Shown here in pieces: positions 10,981 to 22,832 of a DNA stretch of 64,000 nucleotides. Every line of letters begins with the position of its first letter. Positions within the stretch are counted from its first letter, which is position 1. Location: the NCBI GenBank assembly GCA_903813345.2, contig CAIIXF020000010.1, forward strand, positions 28,544,425 through 28,608,424, given 5' to 3'. This stretch comes from Owenia fusiformis. Taxonomy: Eukaryota > Annelida > Polychaeta > Sabellida > Oweniidae. Under the pieces are notes generated by a model. The model worked only from the letters and a program-made list of their open reading frames with translations, was not told where the DNA came from and searched no databases. Made by a program: the position numbers and the translations under genes.

Positions 10981-13900
10981 CTAAAATATATGTACATAAA
11001 AGTCCGATCAGTTTTCGATGCAGGAATACGGGTTCTTGCAGTCCTGCATTCAATTAATTTGCTATTGGGTTCTTACATGGCATCACCTAAAATATATGTA
11101 CATAAAAGTCCGATCAGTTTTCGATGCAGGAATAAGGGTTCTTGCATTCCTGCATTCAATTAATTTGCTATTGGGTTCTTACATGGCATCACCTAAAATA
11201 TATGTACATAAAAGTCCGATCAGTTTTCGATGCAGGAATAAGGGTTCTTGCAGTCCTGCATTCAATTAATTTGCTATTGGGTTCTTACATGGCATCACCT
11301 AAAATATATGTACATAAAAGTCCGATCAGTTTTCGATGCAGGAATAAGGGTTCTTTCCTGCATTCTATGGCTATTGGGTTCTTATATGGCATCGCCTAGA
11401 ACATATGTACATAAACACCTGATCAGTTTTCAATGCAGGAATACTTGTTCCTACAGTCCAGCCTTTTGTTACAATTAGATTCTGACATGGCATGACCTGG
11501 GATGCAAAATAAAAATGCATTTGCACTAGCATGTTCTAGAATATAACAAATTAAATTTTTTTATACAGCACACAACATTCTAATTCATTTGTTTTGGTAT
11601 TTGCACTAGTATGACCTAAATAGCCTGAAATAAATAGGATAGTGTTCAGGCATGACCTAGATTATAACATGAAAAGCTTCTGCAAATCCTTCTTGTTTCG
11701 GCACTGGCATGTCCTAAAAGGCTAGAACAAGAAATTAAATCGTTGGAGCACTGGAATGACCTAAATTAAAAGGGTTAAAAGGGTTGGTATAACTATGGTT
11801 TGTACACTACAAACATTCATGTTTCTGCACTGGCTAAAGTGACCTAAAAGACTAAAATATAAAATAAGGCTAAACCTTGGTTATGTGGAATGACGTAAAT
11901 TATACGATGCTGTCAAAAAGGTTGGCATATTTGGATGACCTAGATTATAATACATAAAACCTTGGTACACTGACATGATCTATATTCTAACACAAGAAGT
12001 GTATATTTGAAAAAAATTGGAATACAGTATTACACATAAAAGATAGATTGGTGCACTGGGATGTACAGAATAGCCAAACTGAACATGATGAAGGTAATTA
12101 TTTCTTAATATAGCGATTAATTTGTTGCAAAAATAAATAATGTGTCCTGAAATTTACAAAACCTATCATACTTTTAAAAATAAACACCATTATTTCCTTG
12201 CTTCTTTATTGGTATGTATGTAAATTTTTGGCACCATATGGCACCATTTGCTTACCGCATCCTTACTACAAGGGCATTTTACAAGTATATGAATTTAGGC
12301 ATAAATGAAGTCCTTTGAAGAAGGATGGCTTACCGCACCCAGTCCCTTTTCAAGGTTCTCTCTATCCTCACAGTCACAGCTGCCGCTGGGGTCGTCTCTG
12401 TCTATCCATGCAGACCAGGATGCTTCTGTAAACATCAGAATTTAAACTGTCTGAATAGTTAATACGAATTTACAACATTTTAACATGGCACTGAAACTCA
12501 AGTTTATGATTTTTCGCAAATTCTAAATTATTCCTAAACTAGGTATATGAGTCCATATCTTCATATTTTACTTACTTGGGGTATTCTTTGGACAGAGGAA
12601 TCTAATTTCATAGTCTAGACATCGAGAACCTAGTTTCTGTTCATTCTTGACACACACCAGCCCACCTTCTACTGAACAATCAGCATCTTCTTTAAACACC
12701 TGACCAGTTTGTGAAGCAGGAATATGGCTTCTGACAGTCCTGCATTCTATTGCTTTTGGATTCTGGCATGGCATTACCTGAAAAATGTATCTACATAAAC
12801 ACATTTGTACACTTCCAGTACCCAATTCCCCATTTCCAAAGTCAAATTTTATCTCTAAACGATTAGCTCAAAATGAGATTAGTCTGTAATTCGAATTTAC
12901 CATTCCAGTATTCTTAAGAACTAAAATACAAATCGAAAATGTTGACGATTAAACGGGACCAAGATATCAACCTAGACCTGGATGCCATTCAAAATATATG
13001 ACAACCCATCATTTGCTTACCGCACCCAGTCCCTTCTCGAGGTTCTCTCTATCCTCCCAGTCTCCAGTACCACTAGTGTCATCTCTGTCTATCCATGACG
13101 ACCAATACACTGTAAACAGCAAAAGGTAAGTGTCTTGGGGCAAATTTACAATAATTGGTATTTTCAAATTCTTTTGTGCTACTAAAGCCTGGTCAATGTG
13201 AGTTGATAACGACAATATTAAAAGGATTGGGGTAGAAAGACGTTGGGCGTGGGCTCTACAGGTGCTCAAATATGGTTTAGGTAAAAAGGCGTGGAGTGTA
13301 CGTTAAAATGTATTTTTGAGGTGGATCCCGGCTATGGCATTAATGGTTGAGAAATAGGGATCGAAACCAGCCATAATTTTCTCCTGATGACCATTGTGAA
13401 TTGTTTTGTGTTTTATGTATTATGATAACGGCTTTGCGAACGGATGTTGACCCTTTGAATTGCCTTGGACTTCGAGACTGGATTTTATCTATCCCACATC
13501 ATTTGAGACGGAATACTCTATCTTTTATGAGTACTAGTATCTACAACTATTTTTGATGTTATTTCAATTTTTCAATTTTTCTTCATCATGTATTGTGATG
13601 ACTTCAGTATGAATGAAATGTCCCTTGGTGTTCTGGTCCTGGATTGTAATATTGGTTCTCGATTGGAGGGGGGAGGGGGATGTTAGACATTGTTTATTTT
13701 CACGTTAGATCATTGTTTTGGGATATATAGAGTCTACTTTTCTTATGACAGATTTACAACTACAGTTTGCTTTTCTTGTTGGGTTTCTTTACCGTTTTTA
13801 GTCACCCTTCCCTTTGGCATTTGTGCTTATATATTTATTAGTATAGCTGAGTGAGAAAATTGAGTGCAATAAAATTGATAGGGTGGGAGGCGTTTCAATG

Positions 13901-15709
13901 ACCCTTTCTTTCAGCATGGGCTTTCAGCAATTTTCAAAAGGTTCGTCCAGTGTAATTAATGTGTGGAATATTTAATTCAATTGATCGATGACGTTTTGCG
14001 GCTTATTCCTTGAAAGTACTGCTGGAATAATATTTGCCGACTCAAAATAGAGCTATTTTAAATCATTCTGATCTAAAATTATCCTTTTTCATACTAGGCC
14101 TACATGATTGTAGTCATAAATCTCCAATTCTCAATGGTATGTAATTACGTGAAAAAGCGTGTTCTGATTGGCTGGAATTGGCCACAACGTGCCTAGCTAT
14201 GCGTGAACTGGCCAAATAATGGACCTCTATTAACCCCCAAAGGCGCGCTTTACTGCTTAATACTACACCAACGCCTTTTTACCTAAACCATTTTTAGCAC
14301 CCTGTAGACCCCACGACTAACGCCTTTTTACCTAAATCCAAATTAAATATGTGCTATTTCGATGAGAACACAGTTGGGGTCAACAATTAAGTGGAGGGTG
14401 TAATTTAAAACGCAGCAAAAACTAGATGTAGAAGTATTCAAAAAATCACTTGATAAGTTATTTTGGATTGTAAGATTATCCTGACACAAAGTATTTTGGA
14501 ACAACGTTTTTTCAGAACCTAAGCATTAATGATTTCGAATAATGAAATAACAAGAAAGGGTGAATGCTCTTACTTGGGTCATTCTTTGGGCATAAATATC
14601 TCACTTCATAGTCCAGACATCCAAAGCCATATTTCTGATCACGGTTTTGACACACAAGTCCCCCTTGAACTGAACAGTCAGCTGTTTTCGTAAACACCTG
14701 GCCAGTTCTTGAAGCAGGAACGTGGGTTCCAACTGTCCTGCATTCTATTGCTATTGGGTTCTGACAAGGCATCACCTGGAATGGGTCAAGATTGCAGTAA
14801 AATTCCATTGACGACCATTATAACGTTTCATTTCATAATATATTCATGGGCACAGATCTAGCTCAGCGAAACAGTGCCCAGTGTTCATTGGAGTCTTGTC
14901 TAGCTTGCCGTTACAAAATAAGCATACGGTGACCACACCGTTTTTGAGATAACTGAATCTGGAGAGAGCTACCACTGTAAAGCTACCTATTTCAGAAAAT
15001 TATTCTGCTCTACATAGTCTCAAAAATCACTCCGCCATCCTTAAAAGTTCTGTTTTTAACCAAACTTGTAAATGTTTCCTGATAGATTAGTACTTAGCCT
15101 ATCGAGAATAAACCTTGATTCATTTATCAAACACTAGATGGCGCTGCGACGGGACAGAAAGGGAGAAAAAGCTTTTTTATACAGAAAACCAAATAACCAG
15201 TACATAAAAACCTTGCTAGTTCTAGATGCAGGAATATGGGTTCCAACTTTCCTGCATTCTATTGCTGTTGGGATCTGACATATTATAATATTTTATTTTA
15301 AACAGCATTTGATTTTTGAAATCCGAAATAACACACAGAACCCTTTTACATTGACATGACCTAAATTCTAACACAAAAAGGTTGTTATATTTGCAGAAAC
15401 CTGGAATATAAAACAGAGAAGGATGGTGGACTGGAGTGAACGGAACACTAAACTGAAATTATAAAAAAATGATGAAAGTAATCAGTTGTTTCTAAAAATA
15501 AAAAAATATCGAATGCATTAATTATCGAATGCTTCTTTGCTTTCTTTCAATTAAGATATTTGACTTGTATGCCACTCTTGGTATATTTGTTAGTTGAGTA
15601 TGCCACAATTTGCTTACCGCACCCAATCCTTTTTCAAGGTTCTCTCTATCCTCACAGTCACAGTTGCCGCTGGGGTCGTCTCTGTCTATCCATGAAGACC
15701 AGGACGCTT
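10786..15709 (-). CDS. W2: three-WxxW-domain protein (start exon not found)
   Basis: Exons in order: 15709-15618 (A), 14775-14574 (B), 13109-13021 (A), 12777-12576 (B), 12425-12334 (A), 10980-10786 (terminal B with TAA). All junctions are GT-AG and phases are 1-0-1 throughout, giving three WxxW domains, about 290 residues. Domains 1 and 3 are one subtype (SVQGGLVC, EVRYLCP, and an extra Cys pair in exon A); domain 2 is the W1/W3-like subtype (SVEGGLVC, EIRFLCP). The protein ends right after the domain (CPK stop). By analogy with W1 and W3 a signal-peptide exon should lie upstream (above 15709), but I could not identify it among the repeats there. Secreted matrix or mucus role is inferred from the family. 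Confidence 0.75.
10981..11500 (-). repeat. 106-bp tandem array of exon B 3' splice site and exon start
   Basis: Copies of the segment intron end + AG + GTGATGCCATGTAAGAACCC recur with AG sites at 11088/87, 11194/93, 11300/11299, 11397/96 and 11498/97; the first spacings are 106 bp, later ones 97 and 101. Each copy keeps only about the first ten codons (VMPCKNPIAN in the 106-bp copies), followed by an in-frame TAA, and has no donor. The genuine terminal exon at 10980 is the downstream end of the array. Confidence 0.85.
11500..12080 (-). repeat. Decayed older units of the splice-site repeat
   Basis: The motif GCACTGGCATGACCTAAAT or close variants recurs about ten times (near 11524, 11604, 11646, 11701, 11748, 11827, 11887, 11928, 11969, 12052). 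On the minus strand it reads TTTAGGTCATGCC, the exon B acceptor and first codons. Spacing is irregular and sequence between is AT-rich. Confidence 0.6.
12334..12425 (-). CDS. W2 domain 3, exon A
   Basis: 92 nt, TTTACAG acceptor, GTAAGC donor. Encodes ASWSAWIDRDDPSGSCDCED then RENLEKGLGA. The CDC pair replaces the usual G-D-W, giving two extra cysteines. Confidence 0.85.
12576..12777 (-). CDS. W2 domain 2, exon B
   Basis: 202 nt; begins VMPCQNPKAIECRTVRSHIP and ends LCPKNTP before GTAAGT. Six Cys conserved. Confidence 0.85.
13021..13109 (-). CDS. W2 domain 2, exon A
   Basis: 89 nt, one codon shorter than other A exons at its start (TG + TAT TGG). Encodes YWSSWIDRDDTSGTGDWEDR then ENLEKGLGA before GTAAGC. 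Confidence 0.85.
13215..14340. mobile_element. Foldback element with TIRs containing subrepeats
   Basis: The segment at about 13222-13305 (with GGTTTAGGTAAAAAGGCGT) is repeated inverted at about 14265-14335, where ACGCCTTTTTACCTAAA occurs twice. It sits in the W2 intron between domains 1 and 2. No transposase recognised. Confidence 0.6.
14574..14775 (-). CDS. W2 domain 1, exon B
   Basis: 202 nt, CCAG acceptor, GTAAGA donor. Encodes VMPCQNPIAIECRTVGTHVP through LCPKNDP, with the SVQGG / EVRY subtype residues. Confidence 0.85.
15215..15290 (-). pseudogene. Decayed exon B start fragment
   Basis: A stretch resembling the first part of exon B (GAATATGGGTTCCAACTTTCC, CATTCTATTGCTGTTGGGATC on the plus strand) without a usable acceptor or donor. 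Weaker copies of the splice-site motif follow to about 15430. Confidence 0.5.
15618..15709 (-). CDS. W2 domain 1, exon A
   Basis: 92 nt, TTTACAG acceptor, GTAAGC donor. Encodes ASWSSWIDRDDPSGNCDCED then RENLEKGLGA, with the extra CDC cysteines also seen in domain 3. The phase-1 entry means an upstream exon must exist. Confidence 0.85.
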
Positions 15710-16032
15710 CTGTAAACATCCAAACTTAAACTGCCTGAATGATTCATACAAAGGAGAACCCCCGATAAGGAGAGCCTTTTTTAGAAGGACATTGCTTTTT
15801 TTATTCTGGATGTGGTCATCATGGAAGTTAAACACTACATCAGAGATGATCTTAGATGTTAGATGATCTTAGATATTCCCAAAAACAACTTGTGTGATAT
15901 AAAAATTGCTTTTTTGAGAAGTTTTTTTGCAAGGCAATGAACTCGTTTTTAAGGTTAGACTCTTTATTTGTGGTTAAAATCCGTGTATGACCTGAAGGGA
16001 TAGGAACAAAGTGTCACAGTTGTAAGATACCT

Positions 16033-16940
16033 ACAGGGTGTTCAAAAAAACGCAATCCGAAGAAATCGCTATATCTTGAAAAATACTGGTTCAATTATGT
16101 TCATATTTTCAGGAAATAAAGAAGAGACTGTGTATGGATAGCTCCTGTAAATGGTTAATTGTAAAACATGATGCCTTGGACACCTGCTCAAAAGACATTT
16201 GTACTTGGAAAATATGAAAAACGCAGTCAAGAGTGACTGCAACCGCAAAAAAATTAAATAACTTTCTAACCATAGTGTTTTGGCTCTTCAAATTTGGCAC
16301 AAATCATCTTCATTCACTGTATGGTAAATCTGGAGAGTGAAATCAAAATCACTTCAAGGACTTTACAGTCAAGGTTGAAATGCTTTCAAATCGCAGTCAA
16401 ACGCCCTGGTTCGGGGAGACTTAAGAAGCCATTTTGACCATGACTGTAAAGTCCCTAAAGTGATTTTGATGAAACTCCACAAATATACCACACATTGAAT
16501 AAGGATAATTTGTGCCAAATCTGAAGTGCCAAAACACCATGGTTAGAAAGTTGCCGTGGCAGTCTCCTCTGACTGCATTTTCATATTTTCCTAGTACAAC
16601 TGTCATTTGAGCAGGTGTCCAAGGCATCATGTTTTACAACTTACTGACAACAGCAGCTATATATTCACGGTCTCTTCTTTCTTTTCCTGAAAAAATGAAC
16701 ATAATTGAATTAGTATTTTCCAAGATATAGTGATTTTCCATTCACGTTTTTTCGTATTTTGATAGTTCATCTGTCTTTTGAGCAAGTGTCCAAGATATCA
16801 TGTTTTACAACTAACTAACAACAGGGGCTAAACATACACAGTCTCCTCTTTCTTTTCCTGAAAATATGAACATAATTGGATTAGTATTTTCCAAGATATA
16901 GCGATTTCTTTGGGTTGCGTTTTTGAACACATTGTATTTA
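16033..16940. mobile_element. Palindromic MITE with a duplicated right arm
   Basis: Ends TACAGGGTGTTCAAAAAAAC and, inverted, TACAATGTGTTCAAAAACGC. Long inverted arms: the GATGCCTTGGACACCTGCTC block near 16170 recurs inverted near 16610-16630, and a second, diverged copy of the end follows (16740-16930). TA termini suggest a Tc1/mariner relative. Confidence 0.65.
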
Positions 16941-17215
16941 TCTGAACTCTTAGAAAATAAAGAGAAATCAATGGGCGTTTCCCTAAAAATATGTTTTTCA
17001 GACATTTTCTACTCATGAGAATGACGGAATAATGGAACCAATTCGTAAAAAATTCTTAAAGTATATTTCTTGTGGAGCGCCCATCGATTTCTTTACGAAA
17101 ACTAAGACTAGACAATGACGACGCAAAAGCGTAGCAAATCCCATCGAGCAGCGATGGCTGGTATTTTTACAAACGAAGTTCTTAGCAAAATTAGTAAAAA
17201 TGGCCATCATTTTCA

Positions 17216-17770
17216 AAATGGTTGCTCACTAGCCAAATTGTCATCAGAAAGTGTAATATGCTTTTTTAAAAGTAGGCAGATATAAAATTTCAACAAAATC
17301 ACACACATGCACGTACACGTAAATGGCGGCCATGTTTCAGAATGGTCGCTTCCTACCCGAAGTATCATTAGACAGTGTGAAATCCTTATAAGTATCCACG
17401 TATCAAATATGAACAAAATCGCTCCACTACTTTCAAAATGGCCGCCTACTACCCGAAGTGTCAGTAGACATTATGCCATGCTTATAGTATTCACATATCA
17501 AATATGAAAAAATCGCTCAACTACTTTTTGAGTTAAAGTAAGAAAGAACACATGTAACAATGGCGGCCATTTTTCAAAATGGTTGGCTTCTATCTAAAGT
17601 GTCATTAGACAGTGTGATATGCATATGAACAAAATCGCTTCACTATTTTGAGTTAAAGTACAAAAAGTAAAATTGGCCGCCTAGTACCTGAAGTGTCATT
17701 GGGCAGTGTTTAATGCTTATGAGTATTCACATATCAAATATGAACAAAATGATTCACTTCTTTTCGAGTT
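17216..17770. repeat. About 130-bp tandem repeat
   Basis: Four or more imperfect copies of a unit containing AAATGGCCGCCTACTACCCG, AAGTGTCATTAGACAGTGTG and CACATATCAAATATGAAC. No coding role; sits directly left of the 162-bp array element. Confidence 0.6.
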
Positions 17771-17797
17771 AAAGTAACAAGGCACAGACGTGAACAA

Positions 17798-19389
17798 TAT
17801 CGTACCTAAAACACAGCATTGTGGTCTTGTTGACCAAGAAAGCAAGATGGCCGCAGATGGCTCTAGAACTTATCACTGTGTAACATAATGTAAAAATTTG
17901 AACGGTTTGGCTAGAAACCTGTAGACAAGTCTTGAAAGTGAAGATTTTCGGACGGAAAATCCAAAATGGCCACCTTAAAATTTACCCAGAATGCCCAAAA
18001 ACCAATCACTTCTTGACGTTGATATGTAGAAACATCCCTGAAAATTTCAGATGAATCCCTCAAATGGTTTGGCTGAAAATCTGTAGACAAGTCTTGAAAG
18101 TGAAGATTTTAGGACAGAAAATCCAAAATGGCCACCTTAAAATTTACCCAGAATGCCCAAAAACAAATCAGTTCTTGACGTTGATATGTAGAAACATCCC
18201 AGAAAATGTCAGATGAATCCCTCAAATGGTTTGGCTGAAAACCTGTTGACAAGTCTTGAAAGTGAAGATTTTAGGACGGAAAATCCAAAATGGCCACCTT
18301 AAAACTTACCCAGAATGCCCAAAAACTAATCAGTTCTTGACGTTGATATGTAGAAACATCCCTGAAAATTTCAGATGAATCCCTCAAATGGTTTGGCTGG
18401 AAACCTGTAGACAAGTCTTGAAAGTGACGATTTTAGGACGGAAAATCCAAAATGAGCACCTTAAAATTTACCCAGAATGCCCAAAAACTAATCAGTTCTT
18501 GAGGTTGATACGTAGAAACATCCCTGAAAATTTCAGATGAATCCCTCAAATGGTTTGGCTGAAAACCTGTAGACAAGTCTTGAAAGTGAAGATTTTAGGA
18601 CGGAAAATCCAAAATGGCCGCTTAAGATTTACCCAGAATGCCCAAAAACTAATCAGGTCTTGACGTTGATATGTAGAAACATCCCTGAAAATTTCAGATG
18701 AATCCCTCAAATGGTTTGGCTGGAAACCTGTAGACAAGTCTTGAAAGTGAAGATTTTAGGACGGAAAATCTAAAATGGCCACCTTAAGATTTACCCAGAA
18801 TGCCCAAAAACTAATCAGTTCTTGTCGTTGATATGTAAAAACATCCCTGAAAATTTCAGATGAATCCCTCAAATGGTTTGGCTGGAAACCTGTAGACAAG
18901 TCTTGAAATTGAAGATTTAAGGACGGAAAATCCAAAATGGCCACCTTAAGATTTACCCAGAATACCCAAAAACTAATCACTTCTTGACGTTGATATGTAG
19001 AAACATCCCTGAAAATTTCAGATGAATCCCTCAAATATTTGGCTGAAAACCTGTAGACAAGTCTTGAAAGTGAAGATTTTAGGACGGAAAATCCAAAATG
19101 GCCACCTTAATATTTACCCATAATGCCCAAAAACTAATCAACCTGTAGACAAGTCTTGAAAGTGAAGATTTTAAGACGGAAAATCCAAAATGGCCACCTT
19201 AAGATTTACCCAGAATGCCCAAAAACTAATCAGTTCTTGACGTTGATATGTAGAAACATCCCTGAAAATTTCAGATGAATCCCTCACATGGTTTGGCTGG
19301 AAACCTGTAGACAAGCTGAAAAGTGAGACGCCGCCCGCCCGCCGCCCGTCAAGCTGACTACAATATCGTACCTTTTGTTAGGTACGATA
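17798..19389. mobile_element. TIR element with 162-bp tandem core (pearl-like)
   Basis: Bounded by TATCGTACCT (17798) and AGGTACGATA (19380-19389). The core is about nine tandem units of 161-163 bp (GTAGACAAGTCTTGAAAGTG at 17921, 18083, 18245, 18407, 18569, 18730, 18892, 19053, 19307, with a 91-bp partial unit at 19144). A GC-rich GCCC tract lies near 19331-19351. Architecture (ends + about 160-bp core repeats + short tetranucleotide-type tract) matches bivalve pearl/CvA-like elements. The same core sequence recurs inside the element at 58.0-59.4 kb. Confidence 0.75.
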
Positions 19390-19487
19390 AAAATTTAGCA
19401 CACTCCCTTTCAGGTCTGTATCTGGCTTGTTACAGTATCGTTAGTTAGTCATTCCTCAGAGGCGCCCTGGGGTCATTACAATAGTAC
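19390..19487 (+). mobile_element. 5'-truncated SINE body
   Basis: TTTAGCACACTCCCTTTCAG through GGGGTCATTACAAT matches the body of the tRNA-headed SINE at 47755-47972, without the tRNA head. It abuts the right end of the pearl-like element. Confidence 0.6.
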
Positions 19488-19894
19488 AACTGTGAGGACT
19501 ATATATGCGTTGCCTCAATGCATTTCCAAAGAGTGAAACAATGATATGTGATAGTTGCTTTCAACACTTAAAATTTCGTCAAAAAGTGACGCTAGAACTT
19601 TGCCCCCTCCCAGACATTGACATTGGTTACCATAGTAAACATAACTTTGTCAATACTGAATTGTGATAGTCAGGAACTTTTTATAGAATAATGTCAGATA
19701 TACATGTACACTCCCCTTCATAAGTTTGGCAACCTTAGCTCCCTCGTGTTAAAGCCTCTTTATGTTTGAATTTTTATTTACATAACATGTAAGGAAAATA
19801 CTCATCATATTGATTGAAATGTAACTTGACTTCATTTCCAATCCCTCCAAATTTCCCATTTTTCCTCAATTACAATAGGTTTGAAATTAATGGT

Positions 19895-20040
19895 ATAGGA
19901 GTGGTGCCGATATGGTGAACTTTTTGAACACGCGTTTTTCTTAAACCAGTCATCAAAACATTCTGAAAATTCTACACATTGTCAATTTAATAGTCATCTT
20001 TTTGATTATACAGGGTGGGCCAAACCCCCCCCCCCCCTAG
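19895..20040. repeat. Fragments of dispersed element ends
   Basis: GGAGTGGTGCCGATATGGTG and the following 80 bp match the left end of the repeat at 7819 and the inverted end near 38400. A CAGGGTGGGCCAAACCCC terminus with a C tract follows at 20009; no partner end was recognised. Confidence 0.5.
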
Positions 20041-20953
20041 CCGTTACTCCTGATAAATATTTATTTTCTAACATGTACACCATCAATGATATATCATTTT
20101 AAGGATAATTTAATTTGCAACAAAATGATATATAATAGAACAATTTTCAACAACCCTGGCTCGAGATATAACCATTTATGTGACATGGGGGTCAAAAAAC
20201 ACGTTTTCAATTTTCATCGATTTTGCGAACAATAGCCTATTTCTACCATTAACTGTTCACTTAAAAATTGCAACATTGTCATCAGTCTTTCATAATTTGC
20301 TATTATATATTGTTTTCATTCAGGTTTTGAACCATTCATGCTCAATAAACATGTGTATGCTTATAAAACAAATTAATTTCTTCTTAAATCTGTCCAAATA
20401 TGGCTCAATGGACCCACCCCCGGACCAATCCTCTGATTGGATTATTCGCTAAAGAACCGAAAGCCATTCGTATAATTGATGGATCTCTTTGGAAGTACCA
20501 TCGAACTCGTAATTATTAATTCTTTCAGTTTGTCTACATCCCTGATAGGCTAGTGATCTTCATAGACCAACTGTTCTAAATGCCCCAAGTACTATACATG
20601 TAATCAACAGGATAGACTCTATATATCAGTAAGCAAGAATAGGGACATTTGCGATAAAAGGCTACTCAAATTGAGATGACATTTTTCTGAAAGGGTAGTG
20701 GTGTCCACTCGGTGTTTCCCAAAAAGGAAAGACCGTATAGGCCCTGTTTTTGTTGAACCAGGAGCAAAAATATACTCTGAATGTTAATGACATGAGGTGT
20801 TTGATTTCTGATAGGAAAGTGCTTCATCACACAGGTTCAATGCTACCCTGGAGTTTTTGGAGATTCGAAATGAAACCATCTCTAGCCCGGACAAATGGCT
20901 TACTGGCAGTCCAGATGCCAATAATGTTGATTACCACACCTGGGGGTATCTAG

Positions 20954-21735
20954 AACAGTTGGTATTTAAAGATAACCAGTTATCAAAATAAGCAACATAA
21001 TATTAATATAAGAAAGTTAAGAGAATACACTATTCCAAAGCTAACTACACGTTCACAAAAGTCACCAATAATAAATGCCATAAGTGAATGGGAAGCCATT
21101 CCAAATTATCTAAAAAGTTCACCATCAAGAGTTACTTTCAAAACCAATTTACGTAAATTTTCAGGGAAAACGAAGCAATTAACAACCACAAACCTGGATC
21201 TTACAAGAAAAGAAGAAATTCTATTGAATAGAACAAGATGTGATTTCATTTTTACTGGTCATCTTTTCCAACATAATTTTCAAGGTATTGACAGTCCCAA
21301 ATGCATCTGTGGTTTTAAACAACAAACCACAAAGCATCTAATCTTCAAATGCCCTCTGTTGAATGTTATAAGAGAGAAACTTTGGGGGGAACTCAGGAAC
21401 ATGCCAGAAATGAACATTTTCTTTACAGGATGCTCTATAGAGCAAAAGCAGAATATCTTAATGTATGGCAGAGATGGAGTTAGCATAACATGCAATTCTT
21501 CAATATTGAAGCATTTTACATCCTTTTTGTGTGAATGCATTGATATAATTATATAGTTTAACACATTCCTGCCATGCATACATTCATGTTGGTAGTCATT
21601 TTTGTTGCTATTTTGTAAATTTGAATAAACTTTGTACTAACAGGGCCAATAATGCTGAATTTCAGCCTCGACCCTGTCATTTGTAAATCATATTGTAAAG
21701 TAAAATAAAGAAACCATAAAAACTAAAAACTAAAC
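20954..21735 (+). mobile_element. 5'-truncated LINE, C-terminal tail and 3' UTR
   Basis: Open frame 20954-21556 encodes REYTIPKLTTRSQKSPIINA, the SEWEAIPNYLKSSPSRVTFK stretch typical of LINE ORF2 tails, and a CxC-x8-H-x4-C knuckle (CICGF...TTKHLIFKC). Stop TAG at 21554-21556, then about 170 nt of 3' UTR ending in AAATAAAG and A-rich DNA. The reverse-transcriptase core is absent. Confidence 0.75.
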
Positions 21736-21739
21736 CTCT

Positions 21740-22830
21740 GGACAATTGCAGATCATAAAAGGGAGATCATCTTTGACATTCAGTTCGTGCCTGTTGAGAA
21801 ATGATGAATGCCTTGATGCGAAATAAATGTACTTTTGATTGCTGAATATGCCAAAAGTGGACCTTTATTAATATTTAGTGTTTATACAAAATCTTTAATC
21901 GGCAACCAATCATTAAATGTCATTTGACTAATCAACAACGATAGAATGCAAAGAGTGACTGTCATTGGGGAAACAGTGCAAAATATTTTTCCCGGGGAAA
22001 TTTCCTGTTCACTGACATGAAATTATATGACAGTCACTATTTGTTTTATTATATACCCCATATGTATACTCTATATACAAAAACAAAATGAGAATTTTTT
22101 CACGCAAAAATAAAAGTTAATTGGACTCTTAAACAAAAATTACGGTCATAAAAAGTAAAATAGATCACTTTTCAAATCATGTTTTTTTTCTTTTTCTTCT
22201 TTTTCTATGAATGATATCAAATTTTCAAAGATTGTATCATTTAGAGCAATATATTGGGCACATTTTCTGAAAAATTCAAAAGATTCTGTTTAGCGACCTT
22301 TCCTACCTCCTACTTTTAGCTATTTTTCAGTCACATTTTCATAGGGCTGAAAAGGTTATTTCATCATGTTTAGGGTCATTCTGACCATGAACATTGTGAT
22401 CCTGGACCTGTAAATGGTATTTGGAACTAGTTGAATTGACTGGAGGTCAAAACAGAACTCTTTATCTTTGTTCAAAAAATTTCTAAAAATGCAAAAAATT
22501 TGTCACTTCCTGTTTTGCTATTTCCTGTTAACTTCCATAGCACCTTAAAGTGTGCGCCTGACCCGGCTACGTATAGCACAGAGTTTATACTGGCGGATTA
22601 GACTAGTTCATTTTTTATATGTGTGTGAAAGCTTTCTCTTATTTGCGTTTTTTCGTTTAGTACGGTTTTGTTATAATTGCCGAGGTCATATAACCGGGAT
22701 AAAACAATGATTATCGTTGACTGCCCACACACAAAACATACGTTGAGTGAACAGTGTTATTACAAACAACAGGCTTTAGAATACAAAGCGTAGTGTAATA
22801 ATAAGCTGTACACTACCACTGCTGCATGTA
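21740..22830. other. No gene recognised
   Basis: AT-rich DNA between the LINE fragment and the large inverted repeat. No feature supported. Confidence 0.4.
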
Positions 22831-22832
22831 CA

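Noticed and set aside
10927-11478. Series of overlapping plus-strand open frames with repeated LLGSYMASPKIYVHKS text
   Set aside because: They are antisense readings of the 106-bp splice-site array; the conserved sense is the minus-strand exon B.
10981-11500. CRISPR-like regular repeat array
   Set aside because: Units are directly contiguous with no unique spacers and derive from a host exon border in a eukaryotic gene.
18546-19034. Long minus-strand frames with repeated DSSEIFRDVSTYQRQ
   Set aside because: The satellite unit is 162 bp (54 codons), so frames stay open by arithmetic; unit changes do not favour silent sites by eye, and no start or splice context repeats.
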